Shown: piece by piece, positions 34,954 through 44,080 of the stretch
How the letters are laid out: the number at the start of each line of letters is the position of its first letter
Numbering within the stretch: position 1 is the stretch's first letter
Assembly (NCBI RefSeq): GCF_003574625.1
Contig: NZ_QNUJ01000001.1
Location: 655,107-719,106, forward strand
DNA: 64,000 nt
Direction of reading: 5' to 3'
DNA from: Shinella zoogloeoides
Lineage (GTDB): Bacteria > Pseudomonadota > Alphaproteobacteria > Rhizobiales > Rhizobiaceae
Position numbers and translations under genes: made by a program
Notes under the pieces: model-generated
Database searches by the model: none
What the model was told of the DNA's origin: nothing
What the model saw: the letters and a program-made list of their open reading frames with translations, nothing else

Positions 34954-36285
34954 ATGAAACGAAGGGGATTCATCACGTTGGCGGCGGCGCTCGCCGCCTC
35001 CGCACTGTCCTCCAGCGCCTTCGCCATCGACTGGAAGCAGCAGTCCGGCCAGCAGATCACGGTACTGCTCAGCGAGCATCCCTGGACGGCCGAACTGCGC
35101 AAGCATATCGGGGAGTTCGAGGCCGAGACCGGCATCAAGGTGAAGATCGACGCCTTTGCCGAAGACCTTTATTCCGACCGTATGAACCTTGCGGTGCGTT
35201 CGGCCGATTCCGTCGCCGACGTCTACATGATCCAGATGGACTCGGCGCTTTATACCCAATGGGAAGCCGGGGTCGTCGAACCGTTGACGCCCTATCTCGA
35301 CGATCCCGCCAAGACCGAGGCGGATTACGATCTCGCCGACTATCCGGAAGGCTTCCGCGCGGGTGCGTCCTTCCCGGTTGGCAAGCCGGATCCGCAGCTC
35401 TATGCGATCCCGATCTCCTTCGAGGCCTATACGCTCTTCTATAACAAGGACCTGGTCGAAAAGTATCTCGGCGGCAAGGTGCCGGCCACGATGGACGATC
35501 TGATCGCCGCGGCAAGCGAGATCAGCGCCAAGGGTGAGGGCAAGGTCTTCGGCGCATCCATGCGCGGCAAGCGTTCGGCCGAGCTCGTCGACACGATGAC
35601 GGGCATCGTGCTCGACGCCTGGGGCAGCCAGCCGGCCGATCTTCCCTACAACATCTGGTTCGACGGTGACTGGTCGAAGCCGCGCTTCGACGATCCGCGC
35701 ATCGCCAAGGGCCTCTCCTATTATGCCGGGCTGCTGAAGGCCGGTCCCCCGAGCGCGCTTTCCTATGGCTGGGAAGATGCGAGCCGCTTCTTCTCCCAGG
35801 GCAATGCCGCCTTCTTCGTCGACGCCTCGGTCTTCGGTCCGGGCTTCGAGGATGCCAAGACCTCGGCGATCGCGGGCAAGGTCGGCTATGCGCCGCTGCC
35901 GGCCTCCACGGGCGATATCGGCTATAGCGGCCACTGGTCCTGGGGCGTTTCGATCGCGAAGAACTCGCCGAAGAAGGATGCCGCCTGGCTCTTCGTTCAA
36001 TGGGCGACGAACAGGAAGATGACGGCGGCGCTCGGCGTTGCAACGGGCGGTGCGCCGCGCGACTCGTCCTGGGCCGATGCCGACTACGTCAAGGCGCTCG
36101 ACGCCGGCTATGTCGCCGCCGTCAAGGAGCAGATGCAGCATACCCGGCCCACCTCGGTCTTCCGCCAGGGCTGGAACGATGTCGTCCTGCTGATCGTCGA
36201 TGCGATCCACCAGATCTACCAGGGCACGGCCCCGGAAGATGCCGTGGCGGAACTTCAGACGAACGTTCAGGACACGCTCGAATAG
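34954..36285 (+). CDS. Sugar ABC importer binding protein, family 1
   Basis: 443 residues from ATG 34954 after GGGAGCGAG. A signal peptide of about 24 residues ends AFA/ID. The mature body follows the UgpB/MalE-like family 1 plan: TVLLSEHPWTAELRKHIGEFE, VYMIQMDSALYTQWEAG, AIPISFEAYTLFYNKDL and the C-terminal WAT-rich segment. It is first in the order binding protein, two permeases and ATPase, divergent from the GMC gene. The substrate is probably a sugar, polyol or glycoside linked to the ROK and SIS enzymes. Confidence 0.9.
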   Translation: MKRRGFITLAAALAASALSSSAFAIDWKQQSGQQITVLLSEHPWTAELRKHIGEFEAETGIKVKIDAFAEDLYSDRMNLAVRSADSVADVYMIQMDSALYTQWEAGVVEPLTPYLDDPAKTEADYDLADYPEGFRAGASFPVGKPDPQLYAIPISFEAYTLFYNKDLVEKYLGGKVPATMDDLIAAASEISAKGEGKVFGASMRGKRSAELVDTMTGIVLDAWGSQPADLPYNIWFDGDWSKPRFDDPRIAKGLSYYAGLLKAGPPSALSYGWEDASRFFSQGNAAFFVDASVFGPGFEDAKTSAIAGKVGYAPLPASTGDIGYSGHWSWGVSIAKNSPKKDAAWLFVQWATNRKMTAALGVATGGAPRDSSWADADYVKALDAGYVAAVKEQMQHTRPTSVFRQGWNDVVLLIVDAIHQIYQGTAPEDAVAELQTNVQDTLE

Positions 36286-36294
36286 ACCGGACCC

Positions 36295-36324
36295 GTGGGG
36301 CCGGCGAACCGGCCCCACGCTTTT
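36295..36324 (+). other. Intercistronic attenuator-like hairpin after binding-protein gene
   Basis: GTGGGGCCGG (36295-36304) and CCGGCCCCAC (36309-36318) form a perfect 10-base stem closed by a CGAA tetraloop, followed by GCTTTT. It lies between the binding protein and the first permease, so partial termination or 3' protection would favour excess binding protein. Confidence 0.75.
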
Positions 36325-36345
36325 CAAAGCAGGATCGTATCGACC

Positions 36346-37209
36346 ATGCGCCGAGACAAACATATCCGTTGGCTGATCGCGCCGGCCCTCGTGCTGCTGG
36401 CCGCGGGAACGCTCTACCCCGTCATCTATGCCGGCTACCTCTCGCTCCTTCAGTGGAACTGGGGGTCGGAGGCGAAGTTCGTCGGAATGCGCAACTTCGT
36501 GCGGATCCTGTCGGGGACCGGCTTTCCGAAGGCGTTGTTCAACACCTTCTATTTCGCGGTCTTCGCCGTCGTCATCGAGACATGTCTCGGCCTCGGCCTG
36601 GCGCTTGCGATCAATCGCATCCGCATCGGCGCGGGCCTGATCCGCACGCTGATGATCCTGCCGCTGATGGTTTCGGGCATCGCCGTGTCACTGATCTGGA
36701 AGGTCATGCTCGACCCGACGCTCGGCATCGTCAACTATCTCCTGTCGCTTGTCGGCATATCCGGCCCTGCCTGGCTCGGAACCGTGCCGACCGCCATGCC
36801 GTCCATCATCATGATCGATACCTGGTGGCAGACGGCCTTCACCTTCATCATCCTCTCATCCGCGCTGAAGAGCCTGCCGGCCGAGCCTTTCGAGGCGGCG
36901 AGGCTGGAAGGCGCGACGCCTTTCCAGACCTTCCGCTACGTCACGCTGCCGATGCTGAAGCCGGTGTTGATCACCGTCATCATCTTCCGCACCATCGATA
37001 CGCTGAAAGTCTTCGACATCATTTTCGGTACCACCGGGGGCGGGCCGCTGAGGGCCACGGAAAGCGTGCAGACCCTCGCCTACCAGACGGCGTTCAAGTC
37101 CTACAAGTTCGGCGAGTCCGCGGCCATCGCCGTCGTCTTCTCGCTCATCATCCTGACGCTTTGCATCATCTACCTGGTGATCGACACCGACGATGGAGAA
37201 AAGGCATGA
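36346..37209 (+). CDS. Sugar ABC importer permease, MalF/UgpA type
   Basis: 287 residues from ATG 36346; the in-frame GTG at 36295 lies in the hairpin and was rejected. There are six helices. The coupling loop reads PAEPFEAARLEGATPFQTF and is followed by TLPMLKPVLI. The first part of a heterodimeric channel; its stop overlaps the ATG of the next permease (ATGA). Confidence 0.9.
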   Translation: MRRDKHIRWLIAPALVLLAAGTLYPVIYAGYLSLLQWNWGSEAKFVGMRNFVRILSGTGFPKALFNTFYFAVFAVVIETCLGLGLALAINRIRIGAGLIRTLMILPLMVSGIAVSLIWKVMLDPTLGIVNYLLSLVGISGPAWLGTVPTAMPSIIMIDTWWQTAFTFIILSSALKSLPAEPFEAARLEGATPFQTFRYVTLPMLKPVLITVIIFRTIDTLKVFDIIFGTTGGGPLRATESVQTLAYQTAFKSYKFGESAAIAVVFSLIILTLCIIYLVIDTDDGEKA

Positions 37210-38033
37210 CCGCCTCCGCTTCCGCCCGCCGCGCGTTCTGGCCCTATGCGGTCGCCGTCCTCGCCGTCGTCGTCTCGCTGTTCCCGATCTTCTGGATACT
37301 GACCATCGCGCTGAAGACCCAGGTCGACGCCTTCGCCATGCCGCCGGTCTGGTTCTTCTCGCCGGTCTGGGAGAATTTCGGCAAGGCCTGGTCCTCGACG
37401 GGCTTTTCCGGCGCCTTCTTCAACAGCCTCATCGTCTGCGCCATCGGCAATGTGCTGGCGCTCGCCGCGGGCATTCCCGCCGCCTACTACCTCAACCGGA
37501 AACATGTGCCGGGGCGGCGCACGATCCTGATCTGGCTGCTGATCTCCTACATGCTGCCGGAGTTCCTGTTCATCGTGCCGATGTACGTGCTCTTCCAGTC
37601 CATCGGGCTCTACGACACGGTGATCGGCCTCGCGCTGATCTACCAGGTCTTTACGCTGCCCTTCACGATCTGGCTGCTGCGCGCCTTCTTCGCCGATATC
37701 CCCGAAGCCCTTGCCGAGGCGGCCCGGCTGGAAGGGGCGAGCACCTTCCGCATCGTCTGGACGATCTATGTGCCGATCGCCGCCCCCGGCATTGCCGCAA
37801 CCGTCATCCTCAATTCCATCAAGATGTGGAACGAGCTGACCATCGCTCTCGCATTGACCTTCGAGAAGGCGCAGACCGTGACGCTCGCCGTCGCCGGCTT
37901 CCGCGGCTACGCCTCCATCGATTGGGGCGCGATGTCGGCCGCCTCCATCATCATCATCCTGCCCATGGCCCTGTTCGCCATTCTGGCGCAACGGCGCATC
38001 GTGCAGGGCCTCAGCCTCGGCGCGGTCAAGTAA
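37206..38033 (+). CDS. Sugar ABC importer permease, MalG/UgpE type
   Basis: 275 residues from ATG 37206. There are six helices. The coupling loop is ADIPEALAEAARLEGASTF, then RIVWTIYVPIAAPGIAAT. It pairs with the 36346 subunit and the MalK-like ATPase at 38064. Confidence 0.9.
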   Translation: MTASASARRAFWPYAVAVLAVVVSLFPIFWILTIALKTQVDAFAMPPVWFFSPVWENFGKAWSSTGFSGAFFNSLIVCAIGNVLALAAGIPAAYYLNRKHVPGRRTILIWLLISYMLPEFLFIVPMYVLFQSIGLYDTVIGLALIYQVFTLPFTIWLLRAFFADIPEALAEAARLEGASTFRIVWTIYVPIAAPGIAATVILNSIKMWNELTIALALTFEKAQTVTLAVAGFRGYASIDWGAMSAASIIIILPMALFAILAQRRIVQGLSLGAVK

Positions 38034-38063
38034 GCCGCATCGGATCAATCAAGGAAAAAAGCC

Positions 38064-39134
38064 ATGTCCGCCGTTTCCCTTCAGGGCGTCGATATCTCCT
38101 ACGGTTCCGTCGATGTCGTTCGCAATCTCGATCTGGATATCAAGGCCGGCGAGTTCGTCGTCTTCGTCGGCCCGTCCGGCTGCGGCAAGTCGACGACGCT
38201 GCGCCTGATCGCCGGGCTCGAGGAGGGCCGCGCGGGCCATGTCTCCATCGGCGGCCGTGTCGTGAACGATGTCGATCCGGCCAGGCGCGATGTCGCCATG
38301 GTGTTCCAGAACTATGCGCTCTTCCCGCATATGTCGGTGGCCGACAACATCTCCTTCGGCATGCGGCTGCGTGGCGAGGCGAAGGGGAAGATCGCCGTGA
38401 GCGTTGCGGACGTCGCGCGCATGGTCGGCCTGCAGGACCACCTTCACAAGCGGCCGGGCGCGCTTTCCGGCGGCCAGCGGCAGCGCGTGGCGCTTGCCCG
38501 CGCCATCGTGCGCAAGCCTGCCGTCTTCCTGTTCGACGAGCCGCTCTCCAATCTCGACGCCGAATTCCGTGCCGCCATGCGCTATGAACTGAGCAAGCTC
38601 CACCGCGAGCTTGGTTCGACCATGATCTACGTCACCCACGACCAGGTTGAGGCGATGACGATGGGCGACCGGATCGCCGTGCTGGCACCCCTGAAGCAGG
38701 CCGGCCGCTCCAATCTCATGCAGTTCGGCACGCCGGAAGAAGTCTATCACCGTCCCGCCAATCTCTTCGTCGCCAAATTCATCGGCTCGCCGCCGATGAA
38801 TTTCTTCGAGGCTCGGGCAGAAGGCGGCAGCATCCGCATCGGCGCCCTGAACCTGCCGGGCGCGGGCCATCTTCCGACCGCGCTCACCGTCGGCATCCGG
38901 CCCGAGCATGTCCGCCTCGGGGCAGGCGACGGGCCGTCGATCGCCGGCACCATCGAGGGCGTGGAGAACCTCGGCCATGAAAAGCTCTGGTTCATCGCCA
39001 CCGCCGAAGGGCGTATCGTTGCCCGCACGTCGGATAGCGCAGGCCATGGCGTCGGGGAGAATGTCGCCGTGCATCTCGTGGCGGACAGGTTGCACGTCTT
39101 CGACCGCACGACCGGGGACAGAGTGGAGGTCTAG
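38064..39134 (+). CDS. Sugar ABC importer ATPase, MalK/UgpC type
   Basis: 356 residues. Walker A GPSGCGKST is at 36-44, signature LSGGQ at 134-138, Walker B VFLFDEP at 154-160 and a THDQVEAMTMGDRI switch. The C-terminal TOBE-like domain (about 235-356) contains the VGIRPEHVRLG motif usual in MalK and UgpC proteins. It energises the 36346/37206 channel. A slightly unusual LAPLKQAGRSNL insert lies between the switch region and the regulatory domain. Confidence 0.92.
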   Translation: MSAVSLQGVDISYGSVDVVRNLDLDIKAGEFVVFVGPSGCGKSTTLRLIAGLEEGRAGHVSIGGRVVNDVDPARRDVAMVFQNYALFPHMSVADNISFGMRLRGEAKGKIAVSVADVARMVGLQDHLHKRPGALSGGQRQRVALARAIVRKPAVFLFDEPLSNLDAEFRAAMRYELSKLHRELGSTMIYVTHDQVEAMTMGDRIAVLAPLKQAGRSNLMQFGTPEEVYHRPANLFVAKFIGSPPMNFFEARAEGGSIRIGALNLPGAGHLPTALTVGIRPEHVRLGAGDGPSIAGTIEGVENLGHEKLWFIATAEGRIVARTSDSAGHGVGENVAVHLVADRLHVFDRTTGDRVEV

Positions 39135-39432
39135 GACGAGCGGCGCGCCGTCTGCGGTGGTCAATCGTATGCCGGCGGTGACCGCGGCAAACCTTGCCAA
39201 CTTGCACTGGCGGGAAATATACCTGCAAAGGCAGAATGTCTCTGTGGCCGTTGTGCAGGGAGGGTGCGGTGGTCCATTTCAACCGATGGGGAGGCATGCC
39301 TGCCGTTCAGGCCGGCCATCGGCCCCGTTTCGAGCGAATGAAGGCGGTTGCCCTGCGTTTTCATCCGGTAGCCCATGACATGGTTTCGCAGCCCGACTGT
39401 CCTTTCGATTGAGACCAGAGGAGTTGGAAATC
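39135..39432 (+). promoter_or_regulatory. Intergenic promoter region of PQQ dehydrogenase
   Basis: This 298-base gap has no convincing gene. TTGCCA (39194-39199) and TATACC (39218-39223) with an 18-base spacer form a candidate promoter. GAGGAG precedes the dehydrogenase start. No strong hairpin or operator was recognised. Confidence 0.35.
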
Positions 39433-41862
39433 ATGATGCAATCCCGAGGCGCACTTGGGCCGGCCTCTAGAATATGGCTGTTCGTGCTCGGCGCCGTTCT
39501 CATTCTTTGCGGCCTGTTTTTCGCCATCGGCGGCGCGAAGCTCGCCATGCTCGGCGGTAGCTGGTACTTCCTGATTGCCGGCATCGCCATCGTTCTCTCC
39601 GGGCTGCTGGTCGTTCTGCGAAAGCCTGCGGGCGCGCTGCTTTTCGGCCTTGTCACCCTGCTCACGGCCGTCTGGGCGGTGTGGGAAGTCGGTCTCGAAT
39701 TCTGGCCGCTGAATTCGCGGCTGCTTGCCTTCGGCGTCGGTACGACGGTCGTGGCGCTCTCCTATCCATTGCTGGGCCGCGCTTCGGGGCGTTCCCCGGC
39801 CACCGTGCCTTCCTTCGTCGTCGCCATCCTGCTCGCCTGCGCGTCCGCCGCAGGTTTTGCAGGCATGTTCGTGCCGCATCCGAGCGTCGCGTTCTCCGGC
39901 ACGCCCGACGCGCTCGTCAAGGTCGACCCGGCCAACGAGCAGAAGAACTGGGAGGCCTACGGCAACACATCCGGCGGCAGCCGTTTCGTCGCCCTCGACC
40001 AGATCACGCGCGACAATATCGGCAAGCTCCAGGTCGCCTGGACCTATCGTACTGGCGATACGCCGATCAGCCCCGGCGGCAACGGCGCGGAAGACCAGCA
40101 GACGCCGCTGCAGGTGGGCGATCGCGTTTTCCTGTGCACGCCGCATAACAACGTCATCGCCATCGATGCCGATACCGGCAAGGAAATCTGGAAGAACGAG
40201 ATCAATGCCCAGTCCTCCGTCTGGATGCGTTGCCGCGGCCTTGCCTATTTCGACGCCACAAGGCAACTCGTCCAGCCGACGGCGGCAGGCTCCACGCCGG
40301 TGACGCCGGTCAGCGTCACCGAAGGCGCGCCGTGCCAGCGCCGCATCCTGATGAACACGATCACGGCCGAACTGATCGCGCTCGACGCCGACACCGGCGC
40401 ATTCTGCCCGGACTTCGGCAATAATGGCCGCGTCGATCTGAAGGTCGGGCTCGGCGAGGTTGCCGATCCGAGCTACGTTCTCACCTCAGCGCCGACGCTG
40501 GCCGGAACGACGGTCGTGGTCGGCGGCCGTATCGCCGACAATGTCCAGGTCGACATGCCCGGCGGCGTCATGCGCGGCTTCGATGTCGTGACCGGCGAGT
40601 TGCGCTGGGCGTTCGACCCGGGCAATCCCGAAATCACCAAGCTGCCGCCCGCGGGCCAGACCTATACGCGCTCGACGCCGAATGTCTGGGCCTCGATGTC
40701 CTACGATCCGGCATCGAACACCGTCTTCATGCCGGTCGGCAGCCCCTCGGTCGATCTCTACGGCGCGACACGCACGGCGCTGGACCACAAATACGGTGCT
40801 TCCATGCTGGCGCTCGACGCCACGACCGGGCGCGAGAAGTGGGTCTACCAGACGGTCCATAACGACCTCTGGGACTTCGACGTGCCGATGCAGCCCTCCT
40901 TCATCGACTTCCCGAAGGCGGACGGCACGACGGTCCCGGCGCTGGTGTTCGGCACCAAGGCCGGGCAGATCTACGTGCTCGACCGCGCCACCGGCATGCC
41001 CTTGACCCAGGTGGATGACGTTCCGGTGAAGGCCGGCTCGATCCCGAACGAGCCCTATTCTCCCACGCAGAAGCTCTCGGTCGGCATGCCGCAGATCGGC
41101 GCCGAGACGTTGACAGAAAGAGACATGTGGGGTGCGACGCCCTTCGACCAGCTTCTATGCCGCATCGGCTTCAAGGGCATGCGCTATGATGGCGTCTATA
41201 CCGTGCCCGGCACGGATCTGGCGCTGAATTTCCCGGGCTCGCTGGGCGGCATGAACTGGGGCGGCATTTCCACCGATCCTGTGACGAACACCATCTTCGT
41301 CAACGACATGCGCCTTGGTCTCTGGATCCAGATGGTCGAGGCCGCACCCACCGAAGCCGTCAGCAGTGGCGGCGAGGCGGTCAATACCGGCATGGGCGTC
41401 GTGCCGATGAAGGGAACGCCCTACGCCGTCAACAAGAACCGCTTCCTTTCTGTCCTTGGCATCCCCTGCCAGAAGCCGCCCTTCGGCTCGATGACGGCGA
41501 TCGACATGAAGACGCAGAAGATCAAGTGGCAGGTTCCGGTCGGCACGGTGGAGGATACCGGCCCGCTCGGCATCAAGATGGGCCTGCCCATTCCGGTCGG
41601 CATGCCGACGCTGGGCGGCACGCTGGCGACGCAGGGCGGCCTGGTCTTCATCGCGGGCACGCAGGATTACTACCTGCGCGCCTTCGACAGCGCCACCGGC
41701 AAGGAGGTCTGGAAGGCGCGCCTGCCCGTCGGCAGCCAGGGTGGTCCGATGAGCTACAAGTCGCCGAAGACCGGCAAGCAATATATCGTCATCTCCGCCG
41801 GCGGTGCCCGCCAGTCGCCGGATCGCGGCGATTACGTGATCGCTTACGCGCTGCCGGATTGA
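39433..41862 (+). CDS. gcd: Membrane-bound PQQ-dependent dehydrogenase, glucose/quinate/shikimate family
   Basis: 809 residues from ATG 39433 (a second ATG follows immediately). Five helices within residues 15-140 anchor it in the inner membrane. The rest is a periplasmic eight-blade PQQ propeller with repeated W-motifs (NWEAYGNTSGGSRFVALDQI, VYQTVHNDLWDFDVPMQPS, GTQDYYLRAFDSATGKEVW). It oxidises an aldose or cyclic polyol directly in the periplasm and passes electrons to ubiquinone. Whether glucose is the substrate is uncertain. No PQQ synthesis genes are in the window. It is monocistronic, ending at a GAAA-loop hairpin. Confidence 0.87.
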   Translation: MMQSRGALGPASRIWLFVLGAVLILCGLFFAIGGAKLAMLGGSWYFLIAGIAIVLSGLLVVLRKPAGALLFGLVTLLTAVWAVWEVGLEFWPLNSRLLAFGVGTTVVALSYPLLGRASGRSPATVPSFVVAILLACASAAGFAGMFVPHPSVAFSGTPDALVKVDPANEQKNWEAYGNTSGGSRFVALDQITRDNIGKLQVAWTYRTGDTPISPGGNGAEDQQTPLQVGDRVFLCTPHNNVIAIDADTGKEIWKNEINAQSSVWMRCRGLAYFDATRQLVQPTAAGSTPVTPVSVTEGAPCQRRILMNTITAELIALDADTGAFCPDFGNNGRVDLKVGLGEVADPSYVLTSAPTLAGTTVVVGGRIADNVQVDMPGGVMRGFDVVTGELRWAFDPGNPEITKLPPAGQTYTRSTPNVWASMSYDPASNTVFMPVGSPSVDLYGATRTALDHKYGASMLALDATTGREKWVYQTVHNDLWDFDVPMQPSFIDFPKADGTTVPALVFGTKAGQIYVLDRATGMPLTQVDDVPVKAGSIPNEPYSPTQKLSVGMPQIGAETLTERDMWGATPFDQLLCRIGFKGMRYDGVYTVPGTDLALNFPGSLGGMNWGGISTDPVTNTIFVNDMRLGLWIQMVEAAPTEAVSSGGEAVNTGMGVVPMKGTPYAVNKNRFLSVLGIPCQKPPFGSMTAIDMKTQKIKWQVPVGTVEDTGPLGIKMGLPIPVGMPTLGGTLATQGGLVFIAGTQDYYLRAFDSATGKEVWKARLPVGSQGGPMSYKSPKTGKQYIVISAGGARQSPDRGDYVIAYALPD

Positions 41863-41877
41863 TCGGCTTGGAGATCG

Positions 41878-41901
41878 CCCCGGCCTTGAAAAGGGCCGGG
41901 G
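41878..41901. terminator. Bidirectional hairpin between PQQ dehydrogenase and DeoR gene
   Basis: CCCCGGCC (41878-41885) pairs with GGCCGGGG (41894-41901), extended by two further pairs around a GAAA tetraloop. It is located between two convergent genes. There is no long T-run, but the stem is very stable. Confidence 0.65.
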
Positions 41902-41961
41902 TATCGCTTCCTCGCCGTGGGGATGCAGAAGGTTGAGGATCAGCCGCAACCGATCGCGCTC

Positions 41962-42783
41962 CTAGACAATCTCGACATTCACCTTCGAAGCGCGAATGAG
42001 ATCGAGTTTGTCGGGCGGTATGTCGCCGGTCAGGATCACCAGATCGAAATCCGTGATCTCAGCCACATAGTTCAGTGCGCTGAAGGTGAACTTCGTGGCG
42101 TCGGCGAGGAGGATGCGCTTGCGTGCCACCTGCATCATTGCCTGCTTTGCGCGCACCACGATCTCGTCGGGCGTATAGAGCGAAAGCCCCTGGATCGTCG
42201 TGGTCGACAGGATCGCCACGTCGACATGGTAGGAGCGGATCGCCTTTTCGCAATTGGCTCCGAAATAGCCGTGATAGCCCGGATGATAGCGCCCGCCTGT
42301 CGAGATCAGGTCGATTTCGGGGGCGTGGCGGAGCTTTTCCAGGATCGGCGCCGCATTGGTTACCACGGTCAGCGGGGCGACATCCAGCAGGAATTCGCTG
42401 AGATAGTAGGTGGTGGTGCTGTCGTCGATCATCACCGCATTGCCGGGCTCCAGCCGGGCGACCGCTGCGCGCGCCAGCCGCTTCTTGTCCTCCACGTTCT
42501 TGCGCCCGCGATAATTGTAGCTGCTTTCGAACAGAAGCGACTTTTCCGCTGAGACCGAGCCCCGCAGGCGCCGCACGAGCCCTTCCTTTTCGAGCACGGA
42601 AAGGTCGCGGTGGATGGTCATCAGGCTGACGCCGAGGGACTCGGCAAGGTCCCGTATCTGGGTCGACGAGCCGCTCATCAGCGTCTGGATGATTTTCGTG
42701 CGCCTTCTCTCGGCCTTGGAAGAGGCGGCCTCGGGATTGGAATTGTTATGATCGTCCATGTCGTCCCGCTCTGAATTTAACAT
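41962..42783 (-). CDS. DeoR-family transcriptional regulator
   Basis: 273 residues from ATG 42783, preceded by AAAGGAAAA; starts at 42819 or 42759 are alternatives. The helix-turn-helix is RDLAESLGVSLMTIHRDL with the RLRGSV wing. The C-terminal DeoR sensor domain includes VMIDDSTTTYYLSEFL, VVTNAAPI, DLISTGGRYHPGYHGYFG and ADATKFTFSAL. Such sensors bind phosphorylated sugars. It diverges across 345 AT-rich bases from the LsrF-aldolase-importer-kinase operon, its probable target. Confidence 0.88.
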   Translation of the reverse strand: MLNSERDDMDDHNNSNPEAASSKAERRRTKIIQTLMSGSSTQIRDLAESLGVSLMTIHRDLSVLEKEGLVRRLRGSVSAEKSLLFESSYNYRGRKNVEDKKRLARAAVARLEPGNAVMIDDSTTTYYLSEFLLDVAPLTVVTNAAPILEKLRHAPEIDLISTGGRYHPGYHGYFGANCEKAIRSYHVDVAILSTTTIQGLSLYTPDEIVVRAKQAMMQVARKRILLADATKFTFSALNYVAEITDFDLVILTGDIPPDKLDLIRASKVNVEIV

Positions 42784-43128
42784 TTTTCCTTTATTGGGGA
42801 ATTCATGCTGCGTGTCCATCGAATTCTTGCGCAAGCGCGAAATCTGGAAAAATGACGAATTATCAGCGTTTTTAGCGGATTTCCTCGGATCGGAAGCGTA
42901 GTTTTTGAGGATGCGGGCATTTAGCGTTTTTGGCGATGCAACATAAATTCCGATATAAATAACATAATCCTTGATATTTATAAAATCGATTGCTAGGAAT
43001 CGATCATTCGACGGTGGGAGGTCACCGACAGGCAAGACGGCGTTTCCGGCGGGAGCTTCAGGCTCCGGGCCAGCGATGGCGCGCGTCTGTAAGAACGTCG
43101 CCGGACGGGCGGCAGAACAGAGGATGAC
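42784..43128. promoter_or_regulatory. AT-rich divergent control region with several repeats
   Basis: A 345-base gap, strikingly AT-richer than its surroundings. It holds direct repeats AGCGTTTTTaGCG (42865-42877) and AGCGTTTTTgGCG (42923-42935), 58 bases apart. An inverted repeat TATAAATA/TATTTATA is at 42954-42961 and 42975-42982, and a second one, ATCGATT/AATCGAT, at 42985-43004. These are the best candidates for DeoR sites and promoters. The first gene's ribosome binding site is AGAGGATG before 43129. Confidence 0.6.
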
Positions 43129-44016
43129 ATGGCAGATCTGGACGACATCAAGGACGGCAAGGACTGGGGACGGGATCGTCCGGCGGACACCTCGCGCTTC
43201 TTCCTCAAGGGCAATGCGCATCACGACTGGGGCATGAAGGCGCGGCTTTCGCAGGTCTTCCGCCCCGATACCGGCCGCACCGTGATGCTGGCCTTCGACC
43301 ATGGTTACTTCCAGGGGCCGACCACGGGCCTCGAAAGGCTCGACCTGACCATCGCGCCGCTTGCCGCCCATGCCGACGTGCTGATGTGCACTCGCGGCGG
43401 CCTGCGCAGCTCGATCCCGCCGGAATCGCTCAAGCCCGTCGTGCTGCGCTGCTCGGCCGGCAACTCGATCCTGACGGAGCTTTCCAACGAGCTCGTGAGC
43501 GTGGAGATCGACGACGCCATCCGCCTCGGCGCCGCCGCCATGGCGGCACAGGTCTATATCGGCGCGGAATACGAGCACAAGTCGATCGCCAATGTGGTGA
43601 AGCTGATCGATACCGGCACGCGCTACGGCATCCCCACCATGGCCGTCACCGGCGTCGGCAAGGCGATGGCTCGCGACGCCCGCTACTTCGGCCTCGCCAC
43701 CCGTATCGCGGCGGAAATCGGCGCGCAGTTCGTCAAGTCCTATTATGTCGACGAAGGCTTCGAGCGCATCACCCTCGGCTGCCCGGTTCCGATCGTCATT
43801 GCCGGCGGCAAGAAGCTGCCGGAGCGGGAAGCGCTGGAAATGGCCTATCGCGCCATCGACCAGGGCGCGGCCGGCGTCGACATGGGCCGCAACGTCTTCC
43901 AGTCGACCGATCCGGTGGCGATGCTCGCCGCGCTCGCCGCCGTTGTGCACGAGGGCCGGACCGGCGCGCAGGGCTACGAGCTCTTCCAGGACCTGCACGG
44001 CAAGACGGCGGCCTGA
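43129..44016 (+). CDS. LsrF-like class I aldolase/thiolase
   Basis: 295 residues that read almost colinearly with E. coli LsrF from the first residues ([12 protein letters not shown]) through [33 protein letters not shown] and MAVTGVGK to [19 protein letters not shown]. Lys203 in QFVKSYYV corresponds by position to the Schiff-base lysine of LsrF. In E. coli LsrF cleaves the phosphorylated AI-2 product, transferring an acetyl group to CoA. Here no LsrR, LsrG or typical LsrK accompanies it. It heads an operon of class II aldolase/SDR, RbsBAC-like importer, FGGY kinase and GlpD-like dehydrogenase, so a role in sugar or polyol-phosphate cleavage is as likely as AI-2 breakdown. Confidence 0.88.
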   Translation: MADLDDIKDGKDWGRDRPADTSRFFLKGNAHHDWGMKARLSQVFRPDTGRTVMLAFDHGYFQGPTTGLERLDLTIAPLAAHADVLMCTRGGLRSSIPPESLKPVVLRCSAGNSILTELSNELVSVEIDDAIRLGAAAMAAQVYIGAEYEHKSIANVVKLIDTGTRYGIPTMAVTGVGKAMARDARYFGLATRIAAEIGAQFVKSYYVDEGFERITLGCPVPIVIAGGKKLPEREALEMAYRAIDQGAAGVDMGRNVFQSTDPVAMLAALAAVVHEGRTGAQGYELFQDLHGKTAA

Positions 44017-44040
44017 GGGCCGCCATCGCCGAGGGGAGGG

Positions 44041-44060
44041 GCCGGGTCTTGCGGCCCGGC
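44041..44060 (+). other. Short intercistronic hairpin
   Basis: GCCGGG (44041-44046) pairs with CCCGGC (44055-44060) over an 8-base loop between the LsrF-like and aldolase/SDR genes. No T-run follows; it may be an mRNA-processing or stability element. Confidence 0.35.
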
Positions 44061-44080
44061 TGCATAACAAGGATCATCGC

